46,161 nt of DNA. It comes from Marinobacter sp. GTDB lineage: Bacteria; Pseudomonadota; Gammaproteobacteria; Pseudomonadales; Oleiphilaceae. This document shows positions 8,736 through 18,400 of the stretch, one piece after another (position 1 is the stretch's first letter; every line of letters begins with the position of its first letter). Below the pieces are notes generated by a model. It was not told the DNA's origin, searched no databases, and saw only the letters and a program-made list of their open reading frames with translations. The stretch lies in assembly GCA_029264995.1 (NCBI GenBank), contig JAJUKC010000010.1, positions 1-46,161 of the forward strand, written 5' to 3'. The position numbers were made by a program, and so were the translations under genes.

Positions 8736-9415
8736 TGCTGGAAACCTATTGGCAGCCGGTCTGGCTGACCCTGAAGCTGGCTTCACTGACAACCCTGGTA
8801 CTGCTGCTGGTGGGAACCCCCATCGCCTGGTGGCTGGCGCGATCCCGTCACTGGCTGCGCCAGCCCATCGCTGCTGTCGTCGCCTTGCCACTGGTATTGC
8901 CACCCACCGTGCTCGGGTTCTATCTTCTGCTGCTGCTTGGTCCGAACGGCTGGGTTGGCCAGCTCACAGAACGTCTTGGCCTGGGTTTACTGCCGTTCAC
9001 CTTTGAAGGTCTGGTGGTGGCCTCGGTTATCTACTCCCTGCCCTTCACTGTACAACCACTGCAGAATGCCTTCGAAAGCATCCGGGAAGGCTTTCTGGAG
9101 ACCGCCGCCACCCTCCGGGCCGGGCCCTGGGACCGGTTTTTCTTTGTCGTGATTCCGCTGGCCCGCAACGGTTTCATCACCGCCAGCGTGCTGACCTTCG
9201 CCCACACGATCGGCGAGTTCGGCGTCATCCTGATGATTGGCGGCAATATCCCGGGTGAGACCAAAGTGCTGTCGGTGGCCATCTACGATCACGTGGAATC
9301 CCTGGAGTACACTCAGGCCCACTGGCTGGCAGCGGGCATGGTGGTGTTCTCCTTCATCGTTCTGGTCACCCTGTACGCCCTCAATGGCAGGGCTCGGGCG
9401 GGGGCTCTGCGATGA
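8735..9415 (+). CDS. modB: Molybdate ABC transporter permease ModB
   Basis: The 226-residue permease has about five membrane segments, starting with LTLKLASLTTLVLLLVGTPI and LPLVLPPTVLGFYLLLLL. It has the EAA-type cytoplasmic loop ETAATLRAGPWDRFFFVVIP, which docks on the ATPase, and the ModB-typical GEFGVILMIGGNIPGETK. It forms the channel of the ModABC importer in the inner membrane. It overlaps modA by one base and modC by four bases (ATGA), indicating tight translational coupling. Confidence 0.95.
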   Translation: MLETYWQPVWLTLKLASLTTLVLLLVGTPIAWWLARSRHWLRQPIAAVVALPLVLPPTVLGFYLLLLLGPNGWVGQLTERLGLGLLPFTFEGLVVASVIYSLPFTVQPLQNAFESIREGFLETAATLRAGPWDRFFFVVIPLARNGFITASVLTFAHTIGEFGVILMIGGNIPGETKVLSVAIYDHVESLEYTQAHWLAAGMVVFSFIVLVTLYALNGRARAGALR

Positions 9416-10491
9416 CTTCCACAGCCATCGAAGCGCGCTTTGTCTGCCGGTTCCCCGGGTTTGAACTGGATGTCGACCTGAAACTGCCGGGCGACGGAAT
9501 TACTGCGTTGTTTGGTCACTCCGGATGCGGCAAAACCACGCTGCTCCGGTGCATCGCCGGGCTGCAGCAGGCTCAGGGACAGCTTTCCGTATTCGGCACG
9601 CCCTGGCAGACAGACACCCTGTTCAGGCCGGTTCATCAAAGACCCCTGGCCTATGTGTTCCAGGAAACCCACCTGTTTCCTCACCTGTCTGTACGCCGGA
9701 ACCTGACGTTCGGGCAACGCCGGGTTCCAGCACAGCAACGCCAGATCCGGTTTGACGATGCCGTCTCCTGGCTCGGGCTGGCCCATCTTCTTGAGCGTAT
9801 GCCAGCTGGACTGTCCGGTGGCGAACGACAACGGGTAGCCATTGCCCGGGCCATACTCACCAGCCCTCGACTGCTGCTGATGGATGAACCTCTGTCGGCA
9901 CTGGATCAGAGCTCAAAGCAGGAGATACTGCCCTACCTTGAGCGCCTGCGCGACCATCTGGCCATTCCGATGCTCTACGTCTCCCACTCCACCAGCGAAG
10001 TGGCGCGGCTGGCCAACCACATTGTGATGATGGACAAGGGGCGTGTTATCGCACAGGGGCCGCTGCAAGAGACCCTGGCCCGGGTGGACCAGCCGTTTCG
10101 GCTGGAGGAAGATGCTGGCGTGCTCGTTCAGGCAACACTGGATGCGCTGGATGAGCCGTGGCATCTCGCCCGTTTCAGCTTTGACGGTGGCAGCCTGTGG
10201 CTGCGACAGGATCCGCGCTTCCGGCCCGGCGACCCAGCCCGCATACAGGTACTGGCAAGAGATGTGAGTATCGCGTTGACCGAGCACCGGGACCAGAGCA
10301 TTCAGAATCTGCTGCCGGCACGGGTGGATCGCGTCGAAACAGATGTCACCCCCGGCACCACCCTGGTGCGACTGCTGGCCGGCAATACCCCGTTCCTGTC
10401 CCGGCTCACCAGCCGCTCCGCGGCCCAGCTGGCACTCACGCCCGGCCAGCCGGTATGGCTCCAGATCAAATCAGTCGCCCTGGTGGATTGA
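9412..10491 (+). CDS. modC: Molybdate ABC transporter ATPase ModC
   Basis: This 359-residue ATPase carries Walker A GHSGCGKTTLL (residues 35-45), a Q-loop in VFQETHLFPHLSV, the ABC signature LSGGERQRVA, Walker B LLLMDEPLSALD and a switch His in YVSHSTSEV. The last 100 or so residues look like a molybdate-binding TOBE domain (VLARDVSIAL, NLLPARVDRVE, VWLQIKSVAL). This domain order separates ModC from other importer ATPases. It powers uptake for the molybdenum cofactor. The next gene downstream is a relic, so the operon probably ends here. Confidence 0.95.
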   Translation: MTSTAIEARFVCRFPGFELDVDLKLPGDGITALFGHSGCGKTTLLRCIAGLQQAQGQLSVFGTPWQTDTLFRPVHQRPLAYVFQETHLFPHLSVRRNLTFGQRRVPAQQRQIRFDDAVSWLGLAHLLERMPAGLSGGERQRVAIARAILTSPRLLLMDEPLSALDQSSKQEILPYLERLRDHLAIPMLYVSHSTSEVARLANHIVMMDKGRVIAQGPLQETLARVDQPFRLEEDAGVLVQATLDALDEPWHLARFSFDGGSLWLRQDPRFRPGDPARIQVLARDVSIALTEHRDQSIQNLLPARVDRVETDVTPGTTLVRLLAGNTPFLSRLTSRSAAQLALTPGQPVWLQIKSVALVD

Positions 10492-10588
10492 ATATCTTCA
10501 GGCGCGACTTCTGGCCCCTTTGGCCACAGAGCGAGGCCCGCGATATCGCTACTCTGGCGTTTAAACACACCATGCCAGGAGCGGACTG

Positions 10589-11035
10589 ATGCCGACCAAA
10601 CGTGAACACAGGGTGACCAGTGGAGATCTTCTTCTCTACGCCGTTGCTGAGGGCAACCCCGAGGCAACGCCCATTGTTCTGGTACACGGCTACCCTGACA
10701 ACCACAGTGTCTGGGACAAGGTGGCGACAGCACTCAGCCGGGAGTATCTGGTGATTCGTTACGATGTCCGCGGGGCTGGCCGCCCCGACAATGAAGCTCT
10801 ATCGAGCAAACTTCCTGCCCAGGCTGCTGCGCCCAAGGCCCCGGCACACCCGCTGCCCCGTTCAGGTCATCATTCCCACGCGGGACGCCTACGTCGGCCG
10901 CCACCTGACCGAACACCTGGTGCACTGGACCGGAAAGCTGACACTGCAGGAACTGGACGCCCCCACTGGGCACCACTGACCGAGCCCGACGCCATCTGCC
11001 AGTCTGTCGGGAGTTTTGTGACCGCTAATCGTTAA
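10589..11035 (+). pseudogene. Alpha/beta hydrolase (epoxide-hydrolase-like) relic with internal deletion and frameshifts
   Basis: The first 66 or so codons encode a normal hydrolase N-terminus (IVLVHGYPDNHSVWDKV, then VIRYDVRGAGRP). The sequence then jumps to what looks like the C-terminal part of the same kind of protein, in another frame: LYRANFLPRLLRPRPRHT and CPVQVIIPTRDAYVGRHL from about 10794. Near 10962-10967 the frame shifts back for HWAPLTEPDAICQSVGSFV, after which a TAA ends everything. The catalytic nucleophile region, roughly 130 residues in the family, is missing. In relatives I know of the EphD type, a short-chain dehydrogenase domain follows; it is absent here. The product cannot be an active hydrolase. 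A sequencing or assembly deletion is the main alternative. Confidence 0.8.
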
Positions 11036-11140
11036 TCGCTTGGCAACGAGGGACTGGAAAAAAGTGGCATGCGACCGATGTCCACCAACAGGCGGCGCAT
11101 CGGTTCATCTGGAGTGCCAGGAGGAGCAGAAAGGGGACGA

Positions 11141-11782
11141 TCAGCGAGTACCGTAAACCACCATGGTTTTACCCTTGACCCGCACCAGACCCTGGTCCTC
11201 CAGGGTTTTCAGCACCCGCCCGACCATTTCCCGGGAGCAGCCAACAATGCGCCCGATTTCCTGACGGGTAATCTTAATCTGCATGCCATCGGGGTGAGTC
11301 ATGGCATCCGGCTCCTTGCACAGATCCAGCAGTGTACGAGCTACCCGACCGGTGACATCGAGGAACGCCAGGTCGCCTACCTTACGTGTGGTCTGGCGCA
11401 GGCGCGAGGCCATCTGCTCACCGATAAAGTACAACACGCGCGGATCCTGTTGGGCGATTTCCCGAAACTTGGTGTAGCTGATTTCCGCCACCTCGCACTC
11501 GGTCTTGGCTTTGACCCAGGCACTGCGGGAATCCATGTTATCGAACAACCCCATCTCGCCGAAGAAATCACCGGCATTGAGGTAGGCCATGATCATTTCG
11601 CGACCATCGTCGTCTTCAATAATGACAGTGACCGAACCCTTGACGATGTAGAACAGGGAATCGCTTTTATCACCCGCATAGATGATGGTGCTTTTGGCTG
11701 GGTAACGCCGGCGATGGCATTGGGAAAGGAAGTAATCCAGGTGTTTGGTCTTCTGTTCAACCGGCTTGACTATGGTAGCCAT
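11141..11782 (-). CDS. crp: cAMP-responsive global regulator Crp/Vfr
   Basis: The protein of about 213 residues is very close to P. aeruginosa Vfr and E. coli CRP. The cAMP-binding beta-barrel includes [29 protein letters not shown] and [15 protein letters not shown] (the Arg-Ser phosphate-binding region is RSAW). The dimerisation helix contains [21 protein letters not shown]. The helix-turn-helix is [20 protein letters not shown], with the Arg-Glu-Arg recognition residues of CRP. I use the ATG at 11782; an ATG at 11794 sits only one base after GAGGAGG. An inverted repeat (11074-11080 with 11098-11104) followed by a minus-strand T-run at 11063-11058 may be the terminator. The divergent OsmC neighbour mirrors crp-yhfA of E. 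coli. Confidence 0.93.
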   Translation of the reverse strand: MATIVKPVEQKTKHLDYFLSQCHRRRYPAKSTIIYAGDKSDSLFYIVKGSVTVIIEDDDGREMIMAYLNAGDFFGEMGLFDNMDSRSAWVKAKTECEVAEISYTKFREIAQQDPRVLYFIGEQMASRLRQTTRKVGDLAFLDVTGRVARTLLDLCKEPDAMTHPDGMQIKITRQEIGRIVGCSREMVGRVLKTLEDQGLVRVKGKTMVVYGTR

Positions 11783-12061
11783 AATGCGAGACATGCCTCC
11801 TCAGAGTCTGGCGATTCCTGATCGTTTTTATATCCCCGCCTGTCCATGCGGGTTAGGGATTTTACTGATATGCCACGCAACTTATAACAAGAAGGTAACT
11901 TTTGGGCAACTCAAAAGCGGATACAGGATGTATCTGAAGGCAATACCGCTTTGGTCGCAACCACATCATGCCGGTTATGGATAACTGTGCTAGCATCCTG
12001 CCAACTCATTCAGGCGCAGGCGCCAGAACCTCATCCGAACCAGACACCAGGGGTAACTCCG

Positions 12062-12484
12062 ATGAAAGCAACCGTCGACTGGACCGGCAACGCCAGCTTC
12101 AAAGCCACCAGTGGCAGTGGCCACAGTGTTCAACTGGACGGCCCCCCTGATCACGGTGGCGAAAACCTGGGCCCACGCCCGATGGAGTTGCTGCTGATGG
12201 GCGTGGGTGGCTGCTCCTCCTTCGATGTCATGAGCATCCTGAAGAAAAGCCGCCAGGACGTCACCGCCTGTCACTGTGAGCTGGATGCGGAGCGCGCTGA
12301 TGAGGTGCCGGCCGTGTTCACCCGCATCCATCTTCATTTTGTGGTTAGCGGGCACAATCTGAAGGAAAAGCAGGTGGAGCGTGCGGTCAGCCTGTCTGCC
12401 GACAAGTACTGTTCAGCCTCGATCATGCTGGGCAAAGCCGGTGTCGAGATCACGCACAGCTTCGAGATTCAGGCCGCCAGCTAA
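12062..12484 (+). CDS. OsmC family protein, YhfA type
   Basis: The 140-residue protein shows the OsmC/Ohr fold pattern: an N-terminal beta region (MKATVDWTGNASFKATSGSG), then GPRPMELLLMGVGGCSSFDVM with the first conserved Cys, and ADKYCSASIML with the second. The pair forms the peroxidatic thiol site in OsmC and Ohr. YhfA-type members have no firmly established substrate. The start is the ATG at 12062, with AGGGG eight bases upstream. It is divergent from crp across 279 bases (11783-12061). That region shows a GTTATGGATAAC palindrome but no clear TGTGA-N6-TCACA site. The crp-yhfA-prkB neighbourhood of E. coli and vfr-OsmC-speD of Pseudomonas are both partly preserved. Confidence 0.88.
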   Translation: MKATVDWTGNASFKATSGSGHSVQLDGPPDHGGENLGPRPMELLLMGVGGCSSFDVMSILKKSRQDVTACHCELDAERADEVPAVFTRIHLHFVVSGHNLKEKQVERAVSLSADKYCSASIMLGKAGVEITHSFEIQAAS

Positions 12485-12541
12485 ACCGGCAGAGCAAATT
12501 CCGGCCAGCGCCCGGCAACCGCGGCTTTCCGTTATAAAAAA

Positions 12542-12568
12542 TGTCATTGCAAATACTATTCAATGACA
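12542..12568. promoter_or_regulatory. Palindromic candidate operator upstream of speD
   Basis: TGTCATTG (12542-12549) and CAATGACA (12561-12568) are perfect inverted 8-mers with an 11-base spacer. Nested inside, 12547-12563 is a 17-base element (TTGCA-N7-TTCAA) that matches 3101-3117 at 15 of 17 bases. A CATAAT hexamer at 12580-12585 could be the -10 box of speD, which would put the palindrome over the -35 region, a typical repressor position. No matching regulator is identified. Confidence 0.45.
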
Positions 12569-12661
12569 CCTGCGGTATGCATAATACGCAACTTTCTCCG
12601 CCGGTCTGCGCAAAAGGTGAACAACTCCGTTCACCCGGTCAGTAGTCGGTGGCGGCCTCGG

Positions 12662-12682
12662 CAGGAAGAGTTCCTCTTCCTG
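12662..12682 (+). other. Perfect 9-bp hairpin in the speD leader
   Basis: CAGGAAGAG (12662-12670), a three-base loop TTC, and CTCTTCCTG (12674-12682) form a perfect stem 35 bases upstream of the speD start codon. It is not followed by a T-run, so it is unlikely to be an intrinsic terminator. It lies inside the presumed 5' untranslated region and could protect the transcript or take part in control of translation. Confidence 0.4.
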
Positions 12683-12717
12683 TGATCATTCATCTCCATT
12701 TCCCGGAGGGGCTGAGC

Positions 12718-13509
12718 ATGGAAACCAAACTCCAGCTGCATGGTTTCAACAACCTGACCAAATCCCTGAGCTTCAACATCTACGACATCTGTTACGCGCA
12801 GACCGAAGAACAACGCGAAGCCTATATTGACTACATCGACGAGATGTACAACGCCGAGCGTCTGACCCAGATTCTGACCGATGTGGTCAAGATCATCGGC
12901 GCCAATGTTCTCAACATTGCCCGCCAGGATTACGAGCCTCATGGCGCGTCGGTCACCATGCTCATCGCCGAGCACGAACTGACCGACAGCGAAGCCAATA
13001 ACGAAGAGTCTCCCGGCCCACTGCCGGATACCATTGTGGCGCACCTGGACAAGAGCCACGTGACGGTTCACACCTATCCGGAAAGCCATCCCCACGACGG
13101 CGTGAGCACCTTCCGTGCGGATATTGATGTGTCCACCTGCGGTCTGATCTCACCGTTGAAGGTACTGAACTATCTGATTCACAGCTTCGACTCGGATGTG
13201 GTCACCGTCGACTACCGCGTACGCGGCTTCACCCGTGACGTGGACGGCACCAAGCATTACATCGATCACGACATCAACTCGATCCAGAACTACCTGACCG
13301 AGGATACCCAGAACGCGTATCAGATGATCGACGTCAACGTGTATCAGGAAAACCTGTTCCACACCAAGATGATGCTCAAGGAGTTCAACCTCGACAACTA
13401 TGTGTTCGGAGTGAACGCCAGCGATCTGGACCCGGCAGAAGCCCAGTCCATTGAGGACCGCCTGCGCCGGGAAATGTTGGAAATCTTTTACTCCCGAAAC
13501 GTGGAATAA
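12718..13509 (+). CDS. speD: S-adenosylmethionine decarboxylase proenzyme SpeD
   Basis: The 263-residue protein aligns by eye with E. coli SpeD along its whole length ([60 protein letters not shown]). The proenzyme cleaves itself between Lys112 and Ser113 in [17 protein letters not shown], and the Ser becomes the pyruvoyl cofactor. The product, decarboxylated AdoMet, is the aminopropyl donor for spermidine synthesis. I start at the ATG at 12718, which has CGGAGG nine bases upstream and gives the family length. No spermidine synthase gene (speE) is adjacent, unlike the E. coli speED operon. The leader carries a palindrome and a hairpin described separately. Confidence 0.95.
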   Translation: METKLQLHGFNNLTKSLSFNIYDICYAQTEEQREAYIDYIDEMYNAERLTQILTDVVKIIGANVLNIARQDYEPHGASVTMLIAEHELTDSEANNEESPGPLPDTIVAHLDKSHVTVHTYPESHPHDGVSTFRADIDVSTCGLISPLKVLNYLIHSFDSDVVTVDYRVRGFTRDVDGTKHYIDHDINSIQNYLTEDTQNAYQMIDVNVYQENLFHTKMMLKEFNLDNYVFGVNASDLDPAEAQSIEDRLRREMLEIFYSRNVE

Positions 13510-13522
13510 CCGTTCGCCAGGT

Positions 13523-13550
13523 GGCGACGGGGCTCCCGTCGTCGCCTTTT
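13523..13550 (+). terminator. Probable intrinsic terminator of speD
   Basis: A GC-rich imperfect stem (GGCGACGGG at 13523-13531 against CCCGTC-GTC-GCC at 13535-13546, with a small bulge) is followed by TTTT at 13547-13550, 13 bases after the speD stop codon. Confidence 0.6.
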
Positions 13551-13658
13551 GATACCTTCGTCAGTTTTTTTGACGTCCCCTGCCAGAATTCTGCGTTTTC
13601 ATCCCTTCTGCTACCCCGGTTAAATAGAGCCATCAATAACCGAGAGGAGGACGGGATC

Positions 13659-14513
13659 ATGCTTCGCTCCCTGAAACAGACCATTCCCGCACTGGCCACA
13701 TCCGATGGCGCCGGAGTTCGCATCAAACGCTCACTGGGCCAGCGCCAATCCGTGCGCATGGATCCATTTCTGATGCTGGATGAGTTCGGCTCTGACCAGC
13801 CACAGGATTACATTGCCGGCTTTCCGGCCCACCCACACCGGGGCTTTGAAACCGTCACCTATATGATTGAAGGGCACATGCTGCATGAGGATCACCTCGG
13901 GAATCGAGGCAACCTTCGCAACGGCGGGGTGCAATGGATGACCGCGGGCCGGGGCATCGTGCATTCGGAAATGCCACAGCAGGAATCCGGGGTCATGCGG
14001 GGCTTCCAGCTCTGGCTCAACCTGCCTGCCGCCGAAAAAATGAAGGCCGCCGGTTATCGGGACATTCAGCCAGAGGAGATTCCGGTGGCTCGCCAGCAGG
14101 GCGTATCCGTCCGGGTGATTGCCGGTGAACTGGAGATCGGCGGCGGCTCCGTCACCGGTGCAGTCACCGGCGGCAGCACAGAGCCTCTGTATGCCGATGT
14201 CCATCTGGAACCCGGAGCGAGGGTATCGCTGCCCGTCCCCCAGGCGCTCAATGCCCTGGTTTACCTGTATGAAGGTGGTGCAAGCCTGGTAAGCGAGGAC
14301 CGGAACCAGGCTCTGGCACTGTCCTCGGCAAACATTCTGGACCAGGGGGACGAAGTTCTGATTGAGGCCGGAGAGGCCGGGGCACAGCTGCTACTGATTG
14401 CAGGCCGTCCCATCGGCGAGCCGGTTGTCCAGTATGGTCCGTTTGTGATGAACACACCGGCGGAGATTGAGCAGGCGCTGGCCGACTACCGCCATGGCAC
14501 CCTGACGGCCTGA
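13659..14513 (+). CDS. Pirin family protein
   Basis: The 284-residue bicupin protein has the pirin N-terminal metal-site motif PAHPHRGFETVTYMIEGHMLH with three His and a Glu. MDPFLMLDEFG lies just before it, and MTAGRGIVHSEMPQ follows. The C-terminal cupin half includes ALVYLYEGGASL and IAGRPIGEPVVQYGPFVMN. Pirins are Fe(II)-binding proteins; some bacterial members act as quercetin 2,3-dioxygenases and others bind metabolic enzymes, so the exact role is open. GAGGAGG lies eight bases before the ATG. The stop codon directly abuts the stop codon of the convergent prkB, with no bases between. Confidence 0.9.
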   Translation: MLRSLKQTIPALATSDGAGVRIKRSLGQRQSVRMDPFLMLDEFGSDQPQDYIAGFPAHPHRGFETVTYMIEGHMLHEDHLGNRGNLRNGGVQWMTAGRGIVHSEMPQQESGVMRGFQLWLNLPAAEKMKAAGYRDIQPEEIPVARQQGVSVRVIAGELEIGGGSVTGAVTGGSTEPLYADVHLEPGARVSLPVPQALNALVYLYEGGASLVSEDRNQALALSSANILDQGDEVLIEAGEAGAQLLLIAGRPIGEPVVQYGPFVMNTPAEIEQALADYRHGTLTA

Positions 14514-15380
14514 TCAGGCAAAGGTTCTGCCGGCCATCAGGCTCTGGACCATGGGCCGGATAATCAGGTCCATGGCCAGGGCCATTTTCGGCCCCGGAAT
14601 CACCAGGGTATCGTGGCGGGAAAGGCTGCTCTGGGGAATGGCCTGCAGTAACCACGGGAAATCCACATCCGTCGTTTCCCGAAAGTGAATCACCACCATG
14701 CTCTCGTCTTCACTGGGCACATCCCGGGCAACGAAGGGGTTGGAGGTGTCCACCAGCGGAATTCGCTGGAAGTTGATGTGGGTGTGAGAGAACTGCGGCA
14801 CGATGTCGTGCACGTAATCGTCCATCCGATTGATGATGGTCTGAACCACGGCATCCTGGCTGTAGCCCCGCTGATGGGTGTCCCGATGGATTTTCTGGAT
14901 CCACTCCAGATTGACAATGGGTACCACACCAATCAGCAAGTCAACGTACTGGGCAATATTGTAGTTGTCGCTCACCACCCCGCCGTGGAGCCCCTCGTAG
15001 AACAGGGCATCGGTATCCGCAGGTAACGGGCCCCAGGGGGTGAAGGTTCCGGGTTTGTGGCCGGCGGCCACCAGGTCACGGTCTTCGTCATGAACGTACT
15101 GCCGGTATCGGCCGTTGCCGGTATGGCTGTAGTCATAGAACAGAGCCTCCAGCCTATCGATATGATTGGCGGCCAGGGCAAAGTGGTTACGTTCACCAAA
15201 CTGCCCCTTGGCGGCAAGTCGGGCCATTTGTTCCCGGGTATACCGATGAAAGCTGTCACCACTGACCATGGCGGCATCAATGCCCTCACTGGCAAACATG
15301 CGGCTGAAGATCTGCCCGGTGGTGGTGGTACCTGCCCCGGAAGATCCGGTAACGGCAATAATCGGATGGCGTCTGGACAT
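14514..15380 (-). CDS. prkB: Phosphoribulokinase-like protein PrkB
   Basis: The 288-residue protein has a P-loop GSSGAGTTTT (residues 12-21) and GDSFHRYTREQM, the phosphoribulokinase/uridine kinase acceptor region. GLHGGVVSDNYNIAQYVDLLIGVVPIVNLEWIQK is diagnostic of the class I phosphoribulokinase family, as is RGYSQDAVVQTIINRMDDYV. No RuBisCO or other Calvin-cycle gene is present. As with E. coli PrkB, which sits beside yhfA and crp, its physiological substrate is uncertain. It lies 26 bases downstream of the DUF1631 gene on the same strand and is probably co-transcribed with it. Confidence 0.9.
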   Translation of the reverse strand: MSRRHPIIAVTGSSGAGTTTTGQIFSRMFASEGIDAAMVSGDSFHRYTREQMARLAAKGQFGERNHFALAANHIDRLEALFYDYSHTGNGRYRQYVHDEDRDLVAAGHKPGTFTPWGPLPADTDALFYEGLHGGVVSDNYNIAQYVDLLIGVVPIVNLEWIQKIHRDTHQRGYSQDAVVQTIINRMDDYVHDIVPQFSHTHINFQRIPLVDTSNPFVARDVPSEDESMVVIHFRETTDVDFPWLLQAIPQSSLSRHDTLVIPGPKMALAMDLIIRPMVQSLMAGRTFA

Positions 15381-15406
15381 AAAAGCTTCAGGGTCCCGGA
15401 TGTGCG

Positions 15407-18400
15407 TCAGACAAGACTGGTCAGCAGTCGGGGTTTCTCAACCACAAACCCCTGAGCGTAATCCACGCCCAGTTGTCTCAGCATATCCAGAACCTCACGG
15501 GATTCAACCTGAGAGGCAATCACTTCCCGCTCCATGTAGTGAGCCATATCCACCATGGACCTGACCATGGCCTGATCCGTCTGGTTGGCTGCCAGCTGGC
15601 CGGTAAAGGCACTATCGATCTTGATCAGATCTACCGGCAACGATCGCATGAACTGGAAGGAGCTGGGACCGCTGCCGAAGTTGCCCAGACAGAACCGGCA
15701 GCCGAGCTCTTTCATTTCCAGCATGAAATCCGCCACCGATTGCAGATCATGAATGGCGGAGGCTTCGGTCAACTCAAACCAGAGGCGTTCAATCGGCGCA
15801 TCCTTCTCACTGAGCTTTTCATAAATGAATTCCAGCAGTGACTGGTCGTTCAACGAATAGCCGGACAGGTTGATGCAAACACCACCCACATGGCGCGGAT
15901 CCGGAGACTGGTCCCGCAGCCAGTCCAGCATGTGCCCTACCACCCAGCGATCCACCGCCTGCATGCGGTCATAGCGCTCGGCCATGCGGACGAAATCCTG
16001 GCCGGTAATCAGCTGCCCGCTGTCGTCGTACATACTGATCAGAATTTCATACTGGGCCGCCATTCGGGTGCTGGCGTGCAGAGGGATGATCTTCTGGCAA
16101 CGCAGCAGCATGCGCTCTTCGTCCGGGTTGCTCAGGCCGGCCACACGGGCCGCAATCTGTTCCTGCCGGGCCTGGTCGTCTGCGTCGAGCGTGTAGATCG
16201 AGAAACGTCCCGGGCCCTTGTCGCGAGCGGAATTGAGGGCCTGCTCGGCGGCTTTCAGCCATTTTTCGGCGCTGATCAGCGCGGGCAGTTCCGGCGCCAG
16301 GCCAACATTGGCGTTTAAGGTGTAACGCCGACCGCCGTGCTCAAAGGGTTCCGCTGCAATGGCTTCCAGGAGAGCCTTGGCAATCTCCGGCCCCTGTTCT
16401 TCAGGCACCAGCATGGCAAATTCATTGCCCCCGGGACGAGCCACCGGCATACCGTCGCCCACATGCCGACAGATGAGTTCAGCCACCCGCTTCAGGGCTT
16501 CGTCCCCGGCCTGGTAGCCCGCTGTGTCATTCAGCAATCGGAACCCGCGCAGGTCCAGTTGCAGCAATGCACGACTGTCTTCCCGGCGGGCCAGTTGCTG
16601 CTCCAGCATGCGCTCGAATTCCCGGCGGTTCAAAAGCCGGGTCAGTTCATCATGGGTGGATGCCCAGGACAGCTGGTCATAGACGTTGCGAACCATGCGG
16701 TCGATGCTCTCGTCCACCAGCGGCCGGTCATACTGATTATCCGGAACGATGATGCCTTTGCGCATTTGTCTGGCCAGCGCCTCCAGCTCCAGCTCAACCA
16801 CCCGCATACCCTGGTGGTTAACGAAGACAAACCGGCTGAAACCACGGGCAATCCACACCAGGCGGATGTACTGGGGATCTTCTGCCTTGGTCTGATCCCG
16901 AAGCCAGTCGCCGGTGCGCAATTGCTGGGCCCGGTTGATCCAGCGTTGCAGGCTGCGCTGTTCCCGTTCACTGAGCACCTGTTTGTCCGGGCGAGCACCA
17001 CTGACCGCAGGCATCTCAACCATTTCCGGCGCCTTGTCAGGCCGACGCACCAAAAACTGCTTCAATTCATCCCGGATCTGGGAGGACGGCATATGGTTAC
17101 TGGAGATCGACGCCAGCCCATCCTGAATCAGCCGCAACAGTTCGGGCAGGTTAATGCTGCTGTCCGGGTCCTCGGCAAAGGCCATCAGCGAATCGATCAC
17201 TGCCAGGTAATCCTGCCAAAGCTGACTGTCCGGCCCCTGGCGAATCCAGGTCAGCGACAACAGGTCGCGCCAGCCGCCGTCGAGCAGGCTGACCAGGGCC
17301 CTGGGGACCTTGCGGCCGGCCAGTTTACTTTCCAAGGCGCTGGCCACGGCGGTTTTGGATTCGGCCACTTTCTGGGCACCTTCAGCGGCAGCGGTTACCC
17401 GCTCGACGTTACGGCGATACACCAGGTTCTGGCGGTCTATCAGGGTGTCCAGCTCACCTACGGTCTGCTCGAACACGCCGGTATCCTGTTCGAACTCGGT
17501 GGCGATTCGGTGAATCAGCTCATCCACCCGGCGCTGCGCCACCGGGTTCAGCCGGCCACCCTTCACACCCAGTTGCGCCAGGCGGTTCATCACACCACGA
17601 ACCGGGCTGTCCTGGTCCTCAAAGAATTCGGGATCACGCATCACAACTTTCAGCACCGGCACTTCCAGCTGACGCATTCGGCTCTGGGCGTAGTCACTGA
17701 GCTTGGGGCTATCGACCACGCTCCGGAAAAACCGATCGACAACGTCCAGAGTGTCCTGCTGCTCAGCATTGAGCCGGGTGTCACCGGTTTGACGTATCTT
17801 TTCAACCACCCGGTCCCGCAAGGGCACAGCCGGCTCTTCCGGGGCCGCTGCGCGTAATTGCAGCTCCTGCAATTCCCGGTGCAGTTCACCCTGAGACAGC
17901 GGACGGGCATTGGCCGCAAACGGCTCTGACGCCGGCTCTCCATTCTCCACACGACTGGCCTGCAGTGTTGTCAGCAGGTTCCTGACCGTGGCAAAAGCAG
18001 TCTGGGCTGCCCTGGCATACCCCCGGAACTCTCCAGCTACCCGGTTTTTCAGCCCGCGAGCCGTTTGTCCGGGTTTGCTTTCCGGCGCCTCAGGCTGCGG
18101 CTTTTCCAGAGGTGTTTCAGGCTCCGGCTTCAGCACCTCGGTCGGCGGCTCCTTCCTGGCCGGCGCCTGTTCGCTCAGATAACGGGACAGGTCCAGATCC
18201 GGCAACACGCCATGCCGGATCAGGATATTGTTCAACTCGCGATACAGCGGCTCCAGCTGTTTGATCACCGTCTGCTCAAACGTCTTCAGGCAGACCTTTT
18301 CAACGTCCCGGCTGACTTTCACCTGGGCAAGGGCGTTATGGAAGGCTTCACACACCAGGGCGGGGCCAAGGGGATTATGATGACCGGTGCGATTTGCGAT

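Noticed and set aside
11783..12061. CRP autoregulatory site between crp and the OsmC gene
   Set aside because: I could not find a credible TGTGA-N6-TCACA match.
14514..15380. Calvin cycle locus
   Set aside because: The phosphoribulokinase-like gene is of the PrkB type found beside crp/yhfA in enterobacteria, and no RuBisCO or other cycle gene is present.
16337..17857. A 506-codon open frame on the plus strand opposite the DUF1631 gene
   Set aside because: It is rich in Gln, His and Gly with no recognisable motif, and lies fully antisense to a well-supported protein; a shadow of codon usage in GC-rich DNA.
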